In this document: one piece after another, positions 15,889 to 24,861 of the stretch | Layout: the number at the start of each line of letters is the position of its first letter | Position numbering within the stretch: position 1 is the first letter of the stretch | Assembly: GCA_900545885.1 (NCBI GenBank) | Contig: URAF01000008.1 | Location: forward strand, 42,952 to 106,951 | DNA: 64,000 nt | Reading direction: 5' to 3' | DNA from: an uncultured Eubacteriales bacterium | GTDB taxonomy: Bacteria; Bacillota; Clostridia; Christensenellales; CAG-917 | Made by a program: the position numbers and the translations under genes | The notes under the pieces: model-generated | The model's input: the letters and a program-made list of their open reading frames with translations, nothing else | Told to the model about the DNA's origin: nothing | Databases searched by the model: none

Positions 15889-17471
15889 AAAAAGACGGTG
15901 AGAACAAGAAACTGAGAACGGGGCGACTTATGGGCGGAGCCGCCGTGCTTGCACTCGGCGGAATTGTCGCAAAACTCATAGGAGCGTTTTACCGTGTTCC
16001 GCTCACCAACATACTCGGCGCGGAAGGTATGGGAATGTACCAGTTGGTTTTTCCCGTGTACGCGCTGTTTATGACTATGTCGACGGCGGGCATTCCGACC
16101 GCGCTTTCGCGTATAGTCGCAGAACACAAAGCGCGCGGCGAAGGCGCAAAACGCTATCTTGTGTCCGCGTTGATTACGCTGACTACGATGTCGGCGCTTG
16201 CGGGCGTGCTTGTCATTGCTTTGTCGTCCGTTCTTGCCCGCTGGCAAGGCAACGAAGCCACGGCAATAGGTTATACGGTCATTGCTCCGTCTGTCTTTTT
16301 CGTGGGTATTATTGCAGGGCTGCGCGGCTGGTTTCAGGGCGAAATGTATATGGTTCCGACGGCTGTTTCCAACGTTGTGGAACAGGTCGTCAAACTTGCC
16401 GTCGGCGTTGGGTTTGCCGTCGCTCTTGCGCCGAGGGGCGTAACCGCTTCGGTTTGCGGCGCGCTTGCGGGCATAACGGTGTCCGAATTGGTTGCGGCGT
16501 TGTATCTCGTGATAACCTATTTCGTACGTTCACGCGGCAAGGCAAAAGAAAGACTTATTCCCGACAGAAAAGAGGCGGGCGAAATGTTCAAAGTGGCGTT
16601 TCCGATTGCGCTTCTCGGACTTATGATGCCGCTCGGTTCTTTTTTCGACAGTATGATTATCGTCAACGCGCTCAAATGGGGCGGCGCGTCAACAGCGCTT
16701 GCCACGGCGCAGTACGGGCTTTACAGCGGCCCCGTGAACTCGCTTGTCAATATGCCCGTCGTAATCATAATGTCGCTTGCCATTGCCGTTGTGCCTTCGG
16801 TGTCTTTGTCGCGCGTCGAGCACGACGTTTCCGCCATTGTTTCCAAAAGTCGGTTGAGCGTAAAACTCGTATATCTTATCGGCGTCCCCGCGACTTTGTT
16901 CTTTATGGTTTTCGGCAAAAACATACTTTCTATGCTTTATCCCGCATTGTCGGAAAACGACGTTACGTTGAGTGCCGGACTGCTGAAAATCGCGGCATTC
17001 AGTGTGGTTATGACAAGCGCGACACAGATATACGTTTCGCTCTTGCAGGGACTTGACCGCACATATTCGGCAGTTAAAAGCCTTTTTACGGCAATTGTTG
17101 TAAAAGTTGTAGTGTCACTAGTCGCCGTTAGATTCATAGGAATAGCGGGTGCCGCCGTGGCGTCAGTTGCGATGTCGGCGGTTTCTCTTGCGGGGTGTAA
17201 CATCGCCTTTTACAGACTTACGGAAGTCAGAGTGGAAAAAAATATTGCCCAAACTATGCTCAGCGGTGTTATAATGGCGCTGATAGGTTTGGTTGTGCGC
17301 GAGTACGTGCCTACCGATATAGGCGTTCTGGTTGCGGGCGGCGTTATGTGCGGACTCGTGTACCTTTGGCTCGTTACGCTTTTCGGAGTATTCGACGAGT
17401 CGGAATTCGCGCTTATGCCTTTCGGAAAATTCTTTTTGAAATTCAGAAAAATCGTCAGATTTTGGGAGTGA
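15885..17471 (+). CDS. spoVB: SpoVB-like polysaccharide/lipid flippase (MOP superfamily)
   Basis: 528 residues, about fourteen membrane segments. The N-terminus (GGAAVLALGGIVAKLIGAFY, then RVPLTNILGAEGMGMYQ) is characteristic of SpoVB/YabM and YtgP-type flippases. These export lipid-linked precursors for peptidoglycan or spore cortex. The start overlaps spoVT and the stop is two bases before the next ATG, so the genes form one operon. Many such genomes have several paralogues; position behind spoVT makes the sporulation-linked one likely here, though a vegetative role is possible. Confidence 0.9.
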   Translation: MKKDGENKKLRTGRLMGGAAVLALGGIVAKLIGAFYRVPLTNILGAEGMGMYQLVFPVYALFMTMSTAGIPTALSRIVAEHKARGEGAKRYLVSALITLTTMSALAGVLVIALSSVLARWQGNEATAIGYTVIAPSVFFVGIIAGLRGWFQGEMYMVPTAVSNVVEQVVKLAVGVGFAVALAPRGVTASVCGALAGITVSELVAALYLVITYFVRSRGKAKERLIPDRKEAGEMFKVAFPIALLGLMMPLGSFFDSMIIVNALKWGGASTALATAQYGLYSGPVNSLVNMPVVIIMSLAIAVVPSVSLSRVEHDVSAIVSKSRLSVKLVYLIGVPATLFFMVFGKNILSMLYPALSENDVTLSAGLLKIAAFSVVMTSATQIYVSLLQGLDRTYSAVKSLFTAIVVKVVVSLVAVRFIGIAGAAVASVAMSAVSLAGCNIAFYRLTEVRVEKNIAQTMLSGVIMALIGLVVREYVPTDIGVLVAGGVMCGLVYLWLVTLFGVFDESEFALMPFGKFFLKFRKIVRFWE

Positions 17472-17473
17472 CT

Positions 17474-18562
17474 ATGCATTCTTGCGAACATCACGGTGGC
17501 GGTCGCTGCGGTTGCGGCAGACTGTCCGACGAGTCAAAACAGGTTTACATACCGCAGGATTTGATTTTGCCTGCGGTTTCCGTCAACAAACGCATTCCTT
17601 TGATTGTCAAAAACGTAACTGCGTCCGATATTCCTGCATTGAAAACAAAACTTGCGGCGGTTTACGGCGAAGCGAAAAACGTAACGGCGTTGCGCGGTGA
17701 CGAAGTTCTGTTTTTTGAAGTTTCGGCACTTCCTTGCGAAGATTTCGACAAGCTTGTGCTTGACGGCGAAAAACTCACCGAACACGCAAAATTCGATTTT
17801 TCGGATTTGCAGGAAATCATGGCGCGTTTGCGCGGCGAAGGCGGTTGCGAGTGGGACAGAGCCCAGACGCACGAAAGCATAAGAATCAATCTTATCGAAG
17901 AAGCCTACGAACTCGTCGAAGCCATTGACTGTGCCGACAGGGATATGATGCTCGAAGAAAGCGGCGACGTGTTGATGCAGGCGGTTTTCCACACGCAGAT
18001 TGCCTCCGAGAGCGGCGAGTTCGATTATTCGGATATGCTGACTGCGTTGTGCCGCAAGCTGCTTGACAGACATACGCACATATTCGGCGAAAACCACGCA
18101 AACAACGCAGACGAAGCGTTGAATTTCTGGAACGAAGCCAAAAAGAAAGAAAAGAAATATACGTCCAACACCGACGCAATGCAACGGGTGCCGAAAAACC
18201 TGCCGTCCTTGCTGTACGCCGAAAAAATCCAGAAAATAGCAAAGAAATGCGGTTTTGACTGGTCGGATTACAAACCCGCGGCGGACAAAGTCGGCGAGGA
18301 ACTTGCGGAGTTTTTGCAGAGCGACGCCGCGCACCGCGTGGAAGAAGCCGGCGATTTGCTGTTTGCCGTTGTCAACGTGCTCAGATTTTTCAAGGTTGAA
18401 CCCGAAACCGCGCTTCGCGAAGCCAATGCGAAGTTTTTGAGAAGATTTGCGGCTGTCGAAGAAAGAGTGAAAGCCCAAGGCAAAGAAATGACCGACTTTA
18501 CGCTCGAACAACTCGACAAAATTTGGGACGAAGTCAAACGCGACGAGAGGAAAACCGAATGA
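17474..18562 (+). CDS. mazG: MazG nucleotide pyrophosphohydrolase with a truncated methylase-like N-terminus
   Basis: 362 residues. Two MazG modules are present: the first with EEAYELVEAI and ESGDVLMQ metal-binding acidic residues (about 130-165), the second with GEELAEFL and EEAGDLLFAVV (about 270-305). Between them lies KNLPSLLYAEKIQKIAKKCGF, the usual linker. In Bacillus YabN a complete tetrapyrrole methylase domain precedes MazG. Here only its C-terminal half seems to remain (about residues 22-95, IPLIVKNVTASDIPALKTKL). It is headed by a new His/Cys-rich leader, MHSCEHHGGGRCGCG, that could bind a metal. Start ATG 17474 is preceded by GGGAG. It overlaps the dus gene by four bases. Confidence 0.9.
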   Translation: MHSCEHHGGGRCGCGRLSDESKQVYIPQDLILPAVSVNKRIPLIVKNVTASDIPALKTKLAAVYGEAKNVTALRGDEVLFFEVSALPCEDFDKLVLDGEKLTEHAKFDFSDLQEIMARLRGEGGCEWDRAQTHESIRINLIEEAYELVEAIDCADRDMMLEESGDVLMQAVFHTQIASESGEFDYSDMLTALCRKLLDRHTHIFGENHANNADEALNFWNEAKKKEKKYTSNTDAMQRVPKNLPSLLYAEKIQKIAKKCGFDWSDYKPAADKVGEELAEFLQSDAAHRVEEAGDLLFAVVNVLRFFKVEPETALREANAKFLRRFAAVEERVKAQGKEMTDFTLEQLDKIWDEVKRDERKTE

Positions 18563-19578
18563 ACATCGGCGGAGTGAACACTCGGTCGGATATTCTTTTT
18601 GCGCCGCTTGCGGGATTCAGCGACGCAGGTTTCCGCTTGCTTTGCACAAAAGGCGGTGCCGGTCTTACATACACCGAAATGGTGAGTGCCAAAGGTCTTT
18701 GCTATAACAATAAAGGCTCCGAAAGTCTGCTGTATACGTCCGAAGAAGAAAATCCCGTCGCCGTTCAGTTGTTCGGGAGCGACCCCGAGTTTATGTATCG
18801 TGCGGCAAAGCACCCGAGTATCGGCAAGTTTGACATAATCGACATAAATATGGGCTGTCCCGTCCGCAAGGTTTTTTCAAACGGCGACGGAAGCGCACTT
18901 ATGAGCAATCCGTCACTCATTGAAGAAATCGTGTCTGCCGTACGTGAAGGCGCGGGCAAACCCGTTACCGTAAAAATGCGTGCGGGAATAAAAGAGGGCG
19001 AAGTGCTTGCCGTGGAATGCGCGCTTTCCGCACAAAAAGGCGGTGCCGCCGCAGTTGCTGTGCACCCGCGTTTCCGCGAACAGATGTACAGCGGAAAAGC
19101 CGACCACACAGTGACCGCAGAAGTCAAACGCGCGCTTGACATTCCCGTTATCGCAAACGGAGACATAACCGACGCGGAGAGCTTTTGGAAAGTGCGCCGT
19201 ATTACGGGCGCGGACGGATTTATGATAGGACGAGGCGCGCTCGGTCAACCTTGGCTTTTCGACGTGCTCAACCGAATGGCGGAATATAGCGATGAAGAAA
19301 TTTTCGGTGACGACGGCGAGATTTTGCCGGAAATGCGCTTGACGGCTCGTGCGGCTATGCAGGAAGCGAGAAACAACTTTGACGTAAAAGCCGCAGTCGA
19401 AGAACACATGCGCGTGCTCGGTTTGCTTATGCCGACCAGAAGCGTGGCGAACAGTATGAAACTCCATCTTTGCCACTACGCAAAGAACACGCCGAACTCG
19501 AAAGCGGTTCGGCTTGCCATATCGACGGCGGCGTCACCCGACGACATAAACGATATAGTCGCGCGTTACTTGTTCTAA
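18559..19578 (+). CDS. dusB: tRNA-dihydrouridine synthase
   Basis: 339 residues, TIM-barrel flavoprotein that reduces uridines in the tRNA D-loop with NADPH. The N-terminal LFAPLAGFSDAGFR, the catalytic-Cys motif MGCPVRKV, the FMN/tRNA region KMRAGI, the HPRFREQMYSG loop and GADGFMIGRGALGQPW are all present in order. The start ATG 18559 overlaps the mazG stop, which makes the upstream in-frame extension to 18523 unlikely. DusB is the usual orthologue in Bacillota; the subtype is inferred. Confidence 0.93.
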   Translation: MNIGGVNTRSDILFAPLAGFSDAGFRLLCTKGGAGLTYTEMVSAKGLCYNNKGSESLLYTSEEENPVAVQLFGSDPEFMYRAAKHPSIGKFDIIDINMGCPVRKVFSNGDGSALMSNPSLIEEIVSAVREGAGKPVTVKMRAGIKEGEVLAVECALSAQKGGAAAVAVHPRFREQMYSGKADHTVTAEVKRALDIPVIANGDITDAESFWKVRRITGADGFMIGRGALGQPWLFDVLNRMAEYSDEEIFGDDGEILPEMRLTARAAMQEARNNFDVKAAVEEHMRVLGLLMPTRSVANSMKLHLCHYAKNTPNSKAVRLAISTAASPDDINDIVARYLF

Positions 19579-19619
19579 AACCGTCGTGCCGAAGTATTTG
19601 ACGACGGAAAGGAGAAAAG

Positions 19620-20111
19620 ATGTTTAACATAGTTCTTGTCGAACCCGAAATTCCGCAGAACACGGGAAATATAGTCAGAACTGCCGCTGCTACGGGTTGC
19701 AAAGTTCATTTGGTGAAACCGCTCGGTTTCGATATATCGGACAAAGCGTTGAAACGAGCGGGGCTTGATTACTGGCATCTTACGGATTTCACCGTTTATG
19801 AAAATCTCGACGACTTTTTCTCCAAAACATTGCCCGAAGGCAAAAATTACTGGTATGCCTCTACAAAAGCGTGTCACCGTTACGATGCGGCGGATTATCA
19901 GGCGGGCGACTATCTCGTTTTCGGCAAAGAAACCAAAGGACTTCCCGAAGAACTTCTGCACGCCAATTATGAAAACACGATACGTATTCCAATGATAGCA
20001 GAGGCGCGTTCTCTCAATCTTTCGAACTCCGTTGCCGTTGTCGTTTACGAAGCGTTGCGACATCATTCGTACGCAGGACTTAAAGATACGGGCAAACTTA
20101 CGCAGTACTGA
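19620..20111 (+). CDS. trmL: tRNA (cytidine/uridine-34 2'-O)-methyltransferase TrmL
   Basis: 163 residues, the compact single-domain SPOUT methyltransferase length. Motif 1 is EPEIPQNTGNIVRTAAATG, motif 2 YLVFGKETKGLPEELL and motif 3 RSLNLSNSVAVVVYEALR. The last forms the deep knot and binds S-adenosylmethionine. The enzyme methylates the wobble base of certain leucine tRNAs. A GGAG site precedes the start and it is the last gene of the spoVT-dus cluster, with 41 bases between it and dusB. A terminator follows. Confidence 0.95.
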   Translation: MFNIVLVEPEIPQNTGNIVRTAAATGCKVHLVKPLGFDISDKALKRAGLDYWHLTDFTVYENLDDFFSKTLPEGKNYWYASTKACHRYDAADYQAGDYLVFGKETKGLPEELLHANYENTIRIPMIAEARSLNLSNSVAVVVYEALRHHSYAGLKDTGKLTQY

Positions 20112-20156
20112 TTAAACATTCGTCAGAGTACACTTATCGTATCCAATATTAAATTG

Positions 20157-20187
20157 AAATCCAAAGCACGTTGCTTCGGATTTTTTA
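20157..20187 (+). terminator. Terminator after trmL
   Basis: Interrupted stem AATCC-A-AAGCA / TGCTT-C-GGATT with a 3-base loop and six T. Confidence 0.8.
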
Positions 20188-20713
20188 TTACTATTCTGTT
20201 GATCACCAAAAAGTTTGACAATTACATTCCGCATAATATATCGAAATCAAAGTTATCGAGTGTATCCGAATGACAGGTGCCTGTATTATTGTCAAGATCG
20301 TTGATATGGTGCGTTATAGCCAAGTGCCGATTATTTGCTGGGGCTTACGCAATAATATACGTATCGTGTTTTAATTGCAGTATGATGGCGCCGTATGCGT
20401 TTCTGGTTGTCGGTTGTGAACACGATACGTGTTATAAATTGCGGGTAAAAGAATTTTCGGCGCATTTTAAGTGTGTGGACAGGGAATAAAGGCGTGTTGA
20501 AGTGTCGACAGGCTTTGATTTGTTGCCCATTGTTCTTTTTTCGCGGTTTTCACGGCGCTGTGTGTTGCTTTTTTATCAAAAAAGATGTCGGTTTTGTTTG
20601 AAAATGCTGTCTTTTTTTGAAACGTGCATTTTTTATTTGGATTTGACCGCATTTGTTTAGGTTCGTTTTTTCGTTTGGCTTTTCCGATTTCGCTTGCGAC
20701 AAGGCTTTTTTGC
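20188..20713. other. Long intergenic region with an orphan promoter-like pair and a 12-bp inverted repeat
   Basis: About 525 bases without a convincing gene. TTGACA at 20215 and TATATC at 20237 (16-base spacer) could start a transcript. Further on, ACGTATCGTGTT (20359..20370) and AACACGATACGT (20419..20430) are a perfect 12-base inverted repeat around 48 bases. The only plus-strand frame through this area (20277..20489) is Cys-rich and has no family look, so I do not call it. The minus-strand frame is a shadow of pgk. Confidence 0.4.
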
Positions 20714-20742
20714 TTGCTTTGCGCGTGTGCGTGTGCTATAAT
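20714..20742 (+). promoter_or_regulatory. Promoter of the pgk-tpiA-gpmI cluster
   Basis: TTGCTT (20714..20719), 17-base spacer, TATAAT (20737..20742). A leader of about 55 bases precedes the AAGGAG site of pgk. Confidence 0.78.
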
Positions 20743-20802
20743 ATTTGCCGTTAAAAGTGCGGGCGCCCTGCGCCTAGAAAATTTTTGCAAGGAGAATTTC
20801 CT

Positions 20803-22104
20803 ATGAGTAAAATGACTATCAGAGACATCGACGTCAAAGGCAAAAAGTGCCTTACCCGTGTCGATTTCAACGTTCCTATGGCTGACGGTGTCATCACCGA
20901 CGAAAACAGAATCAACGGCGCTCTGCCTACCATCAAATATCTGATGGACCACGGCGCAAAAGTCATTCTTTGTTCGCACCTCGGCAAACCCCACAACATC
21001 TTTACTCCCGGTTTCGGTCTCACCAAGAAAGAAAAGAAAGCGGTCGAAGCTCTTCCCGCCGAAGAACAGGCTGCGGCAAAAGAAGAGTATATCGCTAAGG
21101 CTCTCAAAAACGACCCCAAGAAATTCTCTTTGAAACCCGTTGCCGACAGACTGGCGGAAATCTTCCCCGGCAAAGTCAGTTTCGCAACCGACCTCGTCGG
21201 TGAGGACGCTCAGGCAAAAGTCGCGGCGCTCAAAGACGGCGAATGCGTTTTGCTTGAAAACACCCGTTTCGACGCTGGCGAAGAAAAGAACAGCGAAGAA
21301 CTGTGCAAGAAACTGTCCGCATTCTGTGACGTTTACGTCAACGACGCATTCGGTACCGCTCACCGCGCACACGCGACGACCGCAGGTATCGTTCAGTACG
21401 GTTTTGCTCCCGTTGCCGTCAGCGGTTTCCTCATCGAAAAGGAACTCAAGTTCCTCGGCGGCGCAGTTGAAAATCCCGCACGTCCTTTCGTCGCAATTCT
21501 CGGCGGCGCGAAAGTTTCCGATAAAATCGGCGTCATCGAAAGCCTTATCAATAAGTGCGATGCACTTATCATCGGCGGCGGTATGGCGTACACCTTCCGC
21601 AAGGCTCTCGGCTACAACGTCGGCAGCAGCCTTCTCGAAGAAGACAAAATCGAACTTGCAAAGAACCTTATGGCAGACGCGGAAAAGAAGGGCGTCAAAC
21701 TTATGTTGCCCGTTGACAACGTTATAGCCGACGCGTTCTCCAACGACGCAAACATCAAAGTTGTCGAAGGTGACATTCCCGACGGTTGGATGGGTCTCGA
21801 CATCGGTCCCAAGACCATCGAACAGTATGCCGCGGCAGTCAAGAATGCAAAGACGGTCGTCTGGAACGGACCTATGGGCGTTTTCGAAATGGAAAACTTC
21901 GCAAAGGGTACCAAAGCGGTTGCGGCGGCACTTGCGGAAACCGACGCCATCACAATCATCGGCGGCGGCGACAGCGCGGCGGCAGTTGCACAGCTCGGTT
22001 ATGCCGACAAGATGACCCACATTTCCACCGGTGGCGGCGCGTCCCTCGAATTCCTCGAAGGAAAAGTTCTGCCCGGTATCGCATGCCTCAACGACAAGGA
22101 CTGA
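20803..22104 (+). CDS. pgk: Phosphoglycerate kinase
   Basis: 433 residues, slightly longer than the common 395 because of insertions near residues 60-95, where a Lys/Ala/Glu-rich stretch follows ILCSHLGKP. Catalytic and substrate motifs are intact: TRVDFNVPM, the SHLGKP basic patch, GGAKVSDKI hinge, and ATP site GGGDSAAA. It makes ATP from 1,3-bisphosphoglycerate in glycolysis. Start ATG 20803 follows AAGGAGA; an upstream in-frame start at 20785 is not supported. It leads a glycolytic cluster with tpiA and gpmI; gapA is not in the window. Confidence 0.98.
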   Translation: MSKMTIRDIDVKGKKCLTRVDFNVPMADGVITDENRINGALPTIKYLMDHGAKVILCSHLGKPHNIFTPGFGLTKKEKKAVEALPAEEQAAAKEEYIAKALKNDPKKFSLKPVADRLAEIFPGKVSFATDLVGEDAQAKVAALKDGECVLLENTRFDAGEEKNSEELCKKLSAFCDVYVNDAFGTAHRAHATTAGIVQYGFAPVAVSGFLIEKELKFLGGAVENPARPFVAILGGAKVSDKIGVIESLINKCDALIIGGGMAYTFRKALGYNVGSSLLEEDKIELAKNLMADAEKKGVKLMLPVDNVIADAFSNDANIKVVEGDIPDGWMGLDIGPKTIEQYAAAVKNAKTVVWNGPMGVFEMENFAKGTKAVAAALAETDAITIIGGGDSAAAVAQLGYADKMTHISTGGGASLEFLEGKVLPGIACLNDKD

Positions 22105-22197
22105 CCGAACCTTTCTGACGTTCGGTTGACCGACGCGCGACGTCGGAAACACTAAGAATACAATATCGGAATGCGTAGCATTCAAAGGAGATTTATT

Positions 22198-22947
22198 ATG
22201 CGCAAACCCATTATCGCCGGTAACTGGAAAATGAACAACACCATAGCCGAAACCAAGGCACTCGTCGCCGACCTCATTCCTCTCGTGAAAGACGCGAAAT
22301 GTGACGTTGTCATCTGCACCCCTTACACCGATCTTGCCGCCGCAATCGAAGCGACCAAAGGCACCAACATCAAAGTGGGTGCGGAAAACGTGCACTGGGC
22401 GGAAAAAGGTGCGTTTACGGGCGAAATCAGCGCGAAAATGCTTGTCGAACTCGGCGTCGAGTACGTCATCATCGGTCACAGCGAAAGAAGACAGTATTTC
22501 GGTGAAACCGACGAAACCGTCAACGCTCGCGTCAAAGCAGCACTCGCAGCGGGTCTGAAACCCATCATCTGCGTCGGTGAACTGCTTGAAGAACGCGAAG
22601 CGGGCAAGACCGAAGAAGTCGTCACCCGTCAGACCGTCGGCGCATTCAAGGACATCGACAAGAGCGAACTCGAAAACATCGTCATCGCGTACGAACCCGT
22701 CTGGGCAATCGGTACGGGCAAAACCGCAACCGCACAGGACGCGAACGATACCATCAAAGTTATCCGTGACACCATGGCAAAACTTTATTGCCCCAAGTGC
22801 GCGGAAGAAAAAGTACGCATTCAGTACGGCGGCAGCATGAACCCCAAGAACGTTGCGGAACTCATGGCAATGCCCGAAATCGACGGCGGTCTTATCGGCG
22901 GCGCGTCCCTGAAAGCGGAAGACTTCTCCAAAGTCGTCAACTACTGA
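22198..22947 (+). CDS. tpiA: Triosephosphate isomerase
   Basis: 249 residues, full length. Catalytic residues are visible: Lys in GNWKMN, His in IIGHSERR and Glu in AYEPVWAIGTGKTA, which continues into the mobile loop 6. The phosphate-binding YGGSMNPKN and GGLIGGASL segments close the barrel. It interconverts dihydroxyacetone phosphate and glyceraldehyde 3-phosphate. Start ATG 22198 follows AAAGGAG. A 93-base gap separates it from pgk and contains no terminator-like structure, so co-transcription is likely. Confidence 0.98.
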   Translation: MRKPIIAGNWKMNNTIAETKALVADLIPLVKDAKCDVVICTPYTDLAAAIEATKGTNIKVGAENVHWAEKGAFTGEISAKMLVELGVEYVIIGHSERRQYFGETDETVNARVKAALAAGLKPIICVGELLEEREAGKTEEVVTRQTVGAFKDIDKSELENIVIAYEPVWAIGTGKTATAQDANDTIKVIRDTMAKLYCPKCAEEKVRIQYGGSMNPKNVAELMAMPEIDGGLIGGASLKAEDFSKVVNY

Positions 22948-23066
22948 TAATTCATCACGACACGGTCAGCCGAGAGGATAATTCCGCTCGGCGGATTGTG
23001 CGTTGTAAAATGTGCACAGAAACGGACGTCAGCGTCCGTTCCGTCTTATGACGGAAAAGGAGTGTT

Positions 23067-24587
23067 ATGTACGCACTGATTATAATGGACGGGTTCGGAA
23101 TCGCACCTGCGGGTAAGGACAACGCGATTACCATGCAGGGTACTCCCAACCTCGACAAACTGTTTGCAAAATATCCTCATACAACGCTCGGCGCAAGCGG
23201 TCTTGACGTTGGTCTTCCTGCGGGTCAGATGGGCAACAGCGAAGTCGGTCACCTCAATATGGGTGCAGGCAGAGTGGTTTATCAGGACCTCACGCACATT
23301 TCCAAGGAAATAGCCGACGGCGATTTCTTCGAAAACGGCGTTTTGCTCGACGCTATGCACGCGGCGCGCGACAACGGCAAACAACTGCATTTTATGGGTT
23401 TGCTCGGACCCGGCGGAGTTCACAGTCACATCGAACATCTGTTCGCGTTGCTCGAAATGGCAAAACGCGAAAAAGTGGAAAAAGTTTTCGTACACTGCTT
23501 CCTCGACGGACGTGACCTGCCTCCCGAAAGCGCGGCGGGTTATGCACGCGAACTCGAAGAATACATCGCAAAACTCGGAACTGGCAAAATTGCGACCGTT
23601 TGCGGCAGATATTACGCAATGGACCGCGACAACCGCTGGGACCGCGTGGAAAAGGCTTACGATATGCTTACCCTCGGAGAGGGTAACCTTGCCGTCAGCG
23701 CAGTGGAAGCAATCGAAGAAAGCTATCGTCAGGGCGTTACGGATGAATTCGTGCTGCCCACCGTCATTATCGAAAACGGCGCGCCCGTCGCAAAAGTCGA
23801 AAAGGGCGACAGCGTGATTTTCTACAACTTCCGTCCCGACCGTGCCCGCGAAATGACGCGTGCGCTTTCGCAGGAAGAATTCGACGGTTTTGACCGTAAA
23901 ACGGGCTTCCTTGCGCCCAAATACGTTTGCTTTACCCGTTACGACGCAACGTTCAAAAACATCGAAATCGCGTTCAAACCCCGTACGCTTGTCAATACCC
24001 TCGGTGAATATCTCGCAAAATGCGGCAAGAAGCAACTCCGCATTGCGGAAACCGAAAAGTATGCGCACGTTACGTTCTTCTTCAACGGCGGCGTTGAAGC
24101 CCCCAACGAAGGCGAGGACAGAGTTCTTATTCCTTCTCCCAAAGTCGCGACTTACGACCTCAAACCCGAAATGAGTGCCTACGAAGTCAAGGATAAAGCA
24201 ATCGAACTCGTAAAGAGCGGTAAATACGACGTCATGATACTCAACTTCGCAAACTGCGATATGGTCGGTCATACGGGCGTATTCGCGGCGGCGGAAGCGG
24301 CAGTCAAAGCCGTTGACGAATGCGTGGGCGAAGTTGTTGCCGCAGTGCTCGAAGGCGGCGGAAAAGTTCTGCTTACGGCAGACCACGGCAACGCAGACCA
24401 TATGTTCGATGCGGACGGAACTCCGTTCACGGCGCACACAACCAACCCCGTCCCGCTGGTGCTTATCGGCGACACCGACAAAACGCTTGCAGACGGCGGC
24501 AAACTGTGCGATATCGCGCCTACGCTGCTCGAACTCATGGGACTTACCGTACCCGCGGAAATGACGGGCAAAAGCCTTCTGAAATAA
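23067..24587 (+). CDS. gpmI: 2,3-bisphosphoglycerate-independent phosphoglycerate mutase
   Basis: 506 residues, the expected size. The metal-binding N-terminus LIIMDGFG and the phosphoserine-bearing GNSEVGHLNMGAGR (the Ser is the phospho-acceptor) are intact. The second metal cluster follows near the C-terminus: NCDMVGHTG and TADHGNADHM. It converts 3- to 2-phosphoglycerate using two manganese ions. Start follows AAAGGAG. It is the third gene of the glycolytic cluster and is followed by a strong terminator. Confidence 0.98.
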   Translation: MYALIIMDGFGIAPAGKDNAITMQGTPNLDKLFAKYPHTTLGASGLDVGLPAGQMGNSEVGHLNMGAGRVVYQDLTHISKEIADGDFFENGVLLDAMHAARDNGKQLHFMGLLGPGGVHSHIEHLFALLEMAKREKVEKVFVHCFLDGRDLPPESAAGYARELEEYIAKLGTGKIATVCGRYYAMDRDNRWDRVEKAYDMLTLGEGNLAVSAVEAIEESYRQGVTDEFVLPTVIIENGAPVAKVEKGDSVIFYNFRPDRAREMTRALSQEEFDGFDRKTGFLAPKYVCFTRYDATFKNIEIAFKPRTLVNTLGEYLAKCGKKQLRIAETEKYAHVTFFFNGGVEAPNEGEDRVLIPSPKVATYDLKPEMSAYEVKDKAIELVKSGKYDVMILNFANCDMVGHTGVFAAAEAAVKAVDECVGEVVAAVLEGGGKVLLTADHGNADHMFDADGTPFTAHTTNPVPLVLIGDTDKTLADGGKLCDIAPTLLELMGLTVPAEMTGKSLLK

Positions 24588-24625
24588 GGCAAAACGGCAA
24601 GAATTCTGCAAAAGGCAACGAAAAG

Positions 24626-24656
24626 AAACCCCGCACATCGGTGCGGGGTTTTTGAT
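24626..24656 (+). terminator. Terminator of the glycolytic cluster
   Basis: Stem AAACCCCGCAC / GTGCGGGGTTT with ATCG loop and five T. The remaining ~200 bases to the convergent antiporter gene hold only short direct repeats (GAGCGATTTGA twice, CTGTCAATG twice) and no gene. Confidence 0.92.
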
Positions 24657-24861
24657 TTTGCTTGCATTGATTGAATGCCGTTTGAAGTTGAATGATTTCA
24701 ATTGATGAGCGATTTGAATTTATCCTAGATTTATTTGTGAGCGATTTGAGCTTGGAGCTGACCGCTTCGGATTGCGCGCCGTTGCATTACGCGTCATTAC
24801 ACAGTTGCGCGCTTTCTTCGTCACGCTGTCAATGCAACGTGTCGCTCTGTCAATGAAACAT

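Noticed and set aside
20277..20489. 70-codon plus-strand frame in the trmL-pgk gap
   Set aside because: No ribosome site, Cys-rich random-looking product, and part of its length is covered by the inverted repeat.
20467..22479. 670-codon minus-strand frame over pgk
   Set aside because: Mirror of pgk and the start of tpiA; no promoter or ribosome site and a composition typical of antisense frames.
23046..24701. 551-codon minus-strand frame over gpmI
   Set aside because: Antisense shadow of an unmistakable gpmI gene.
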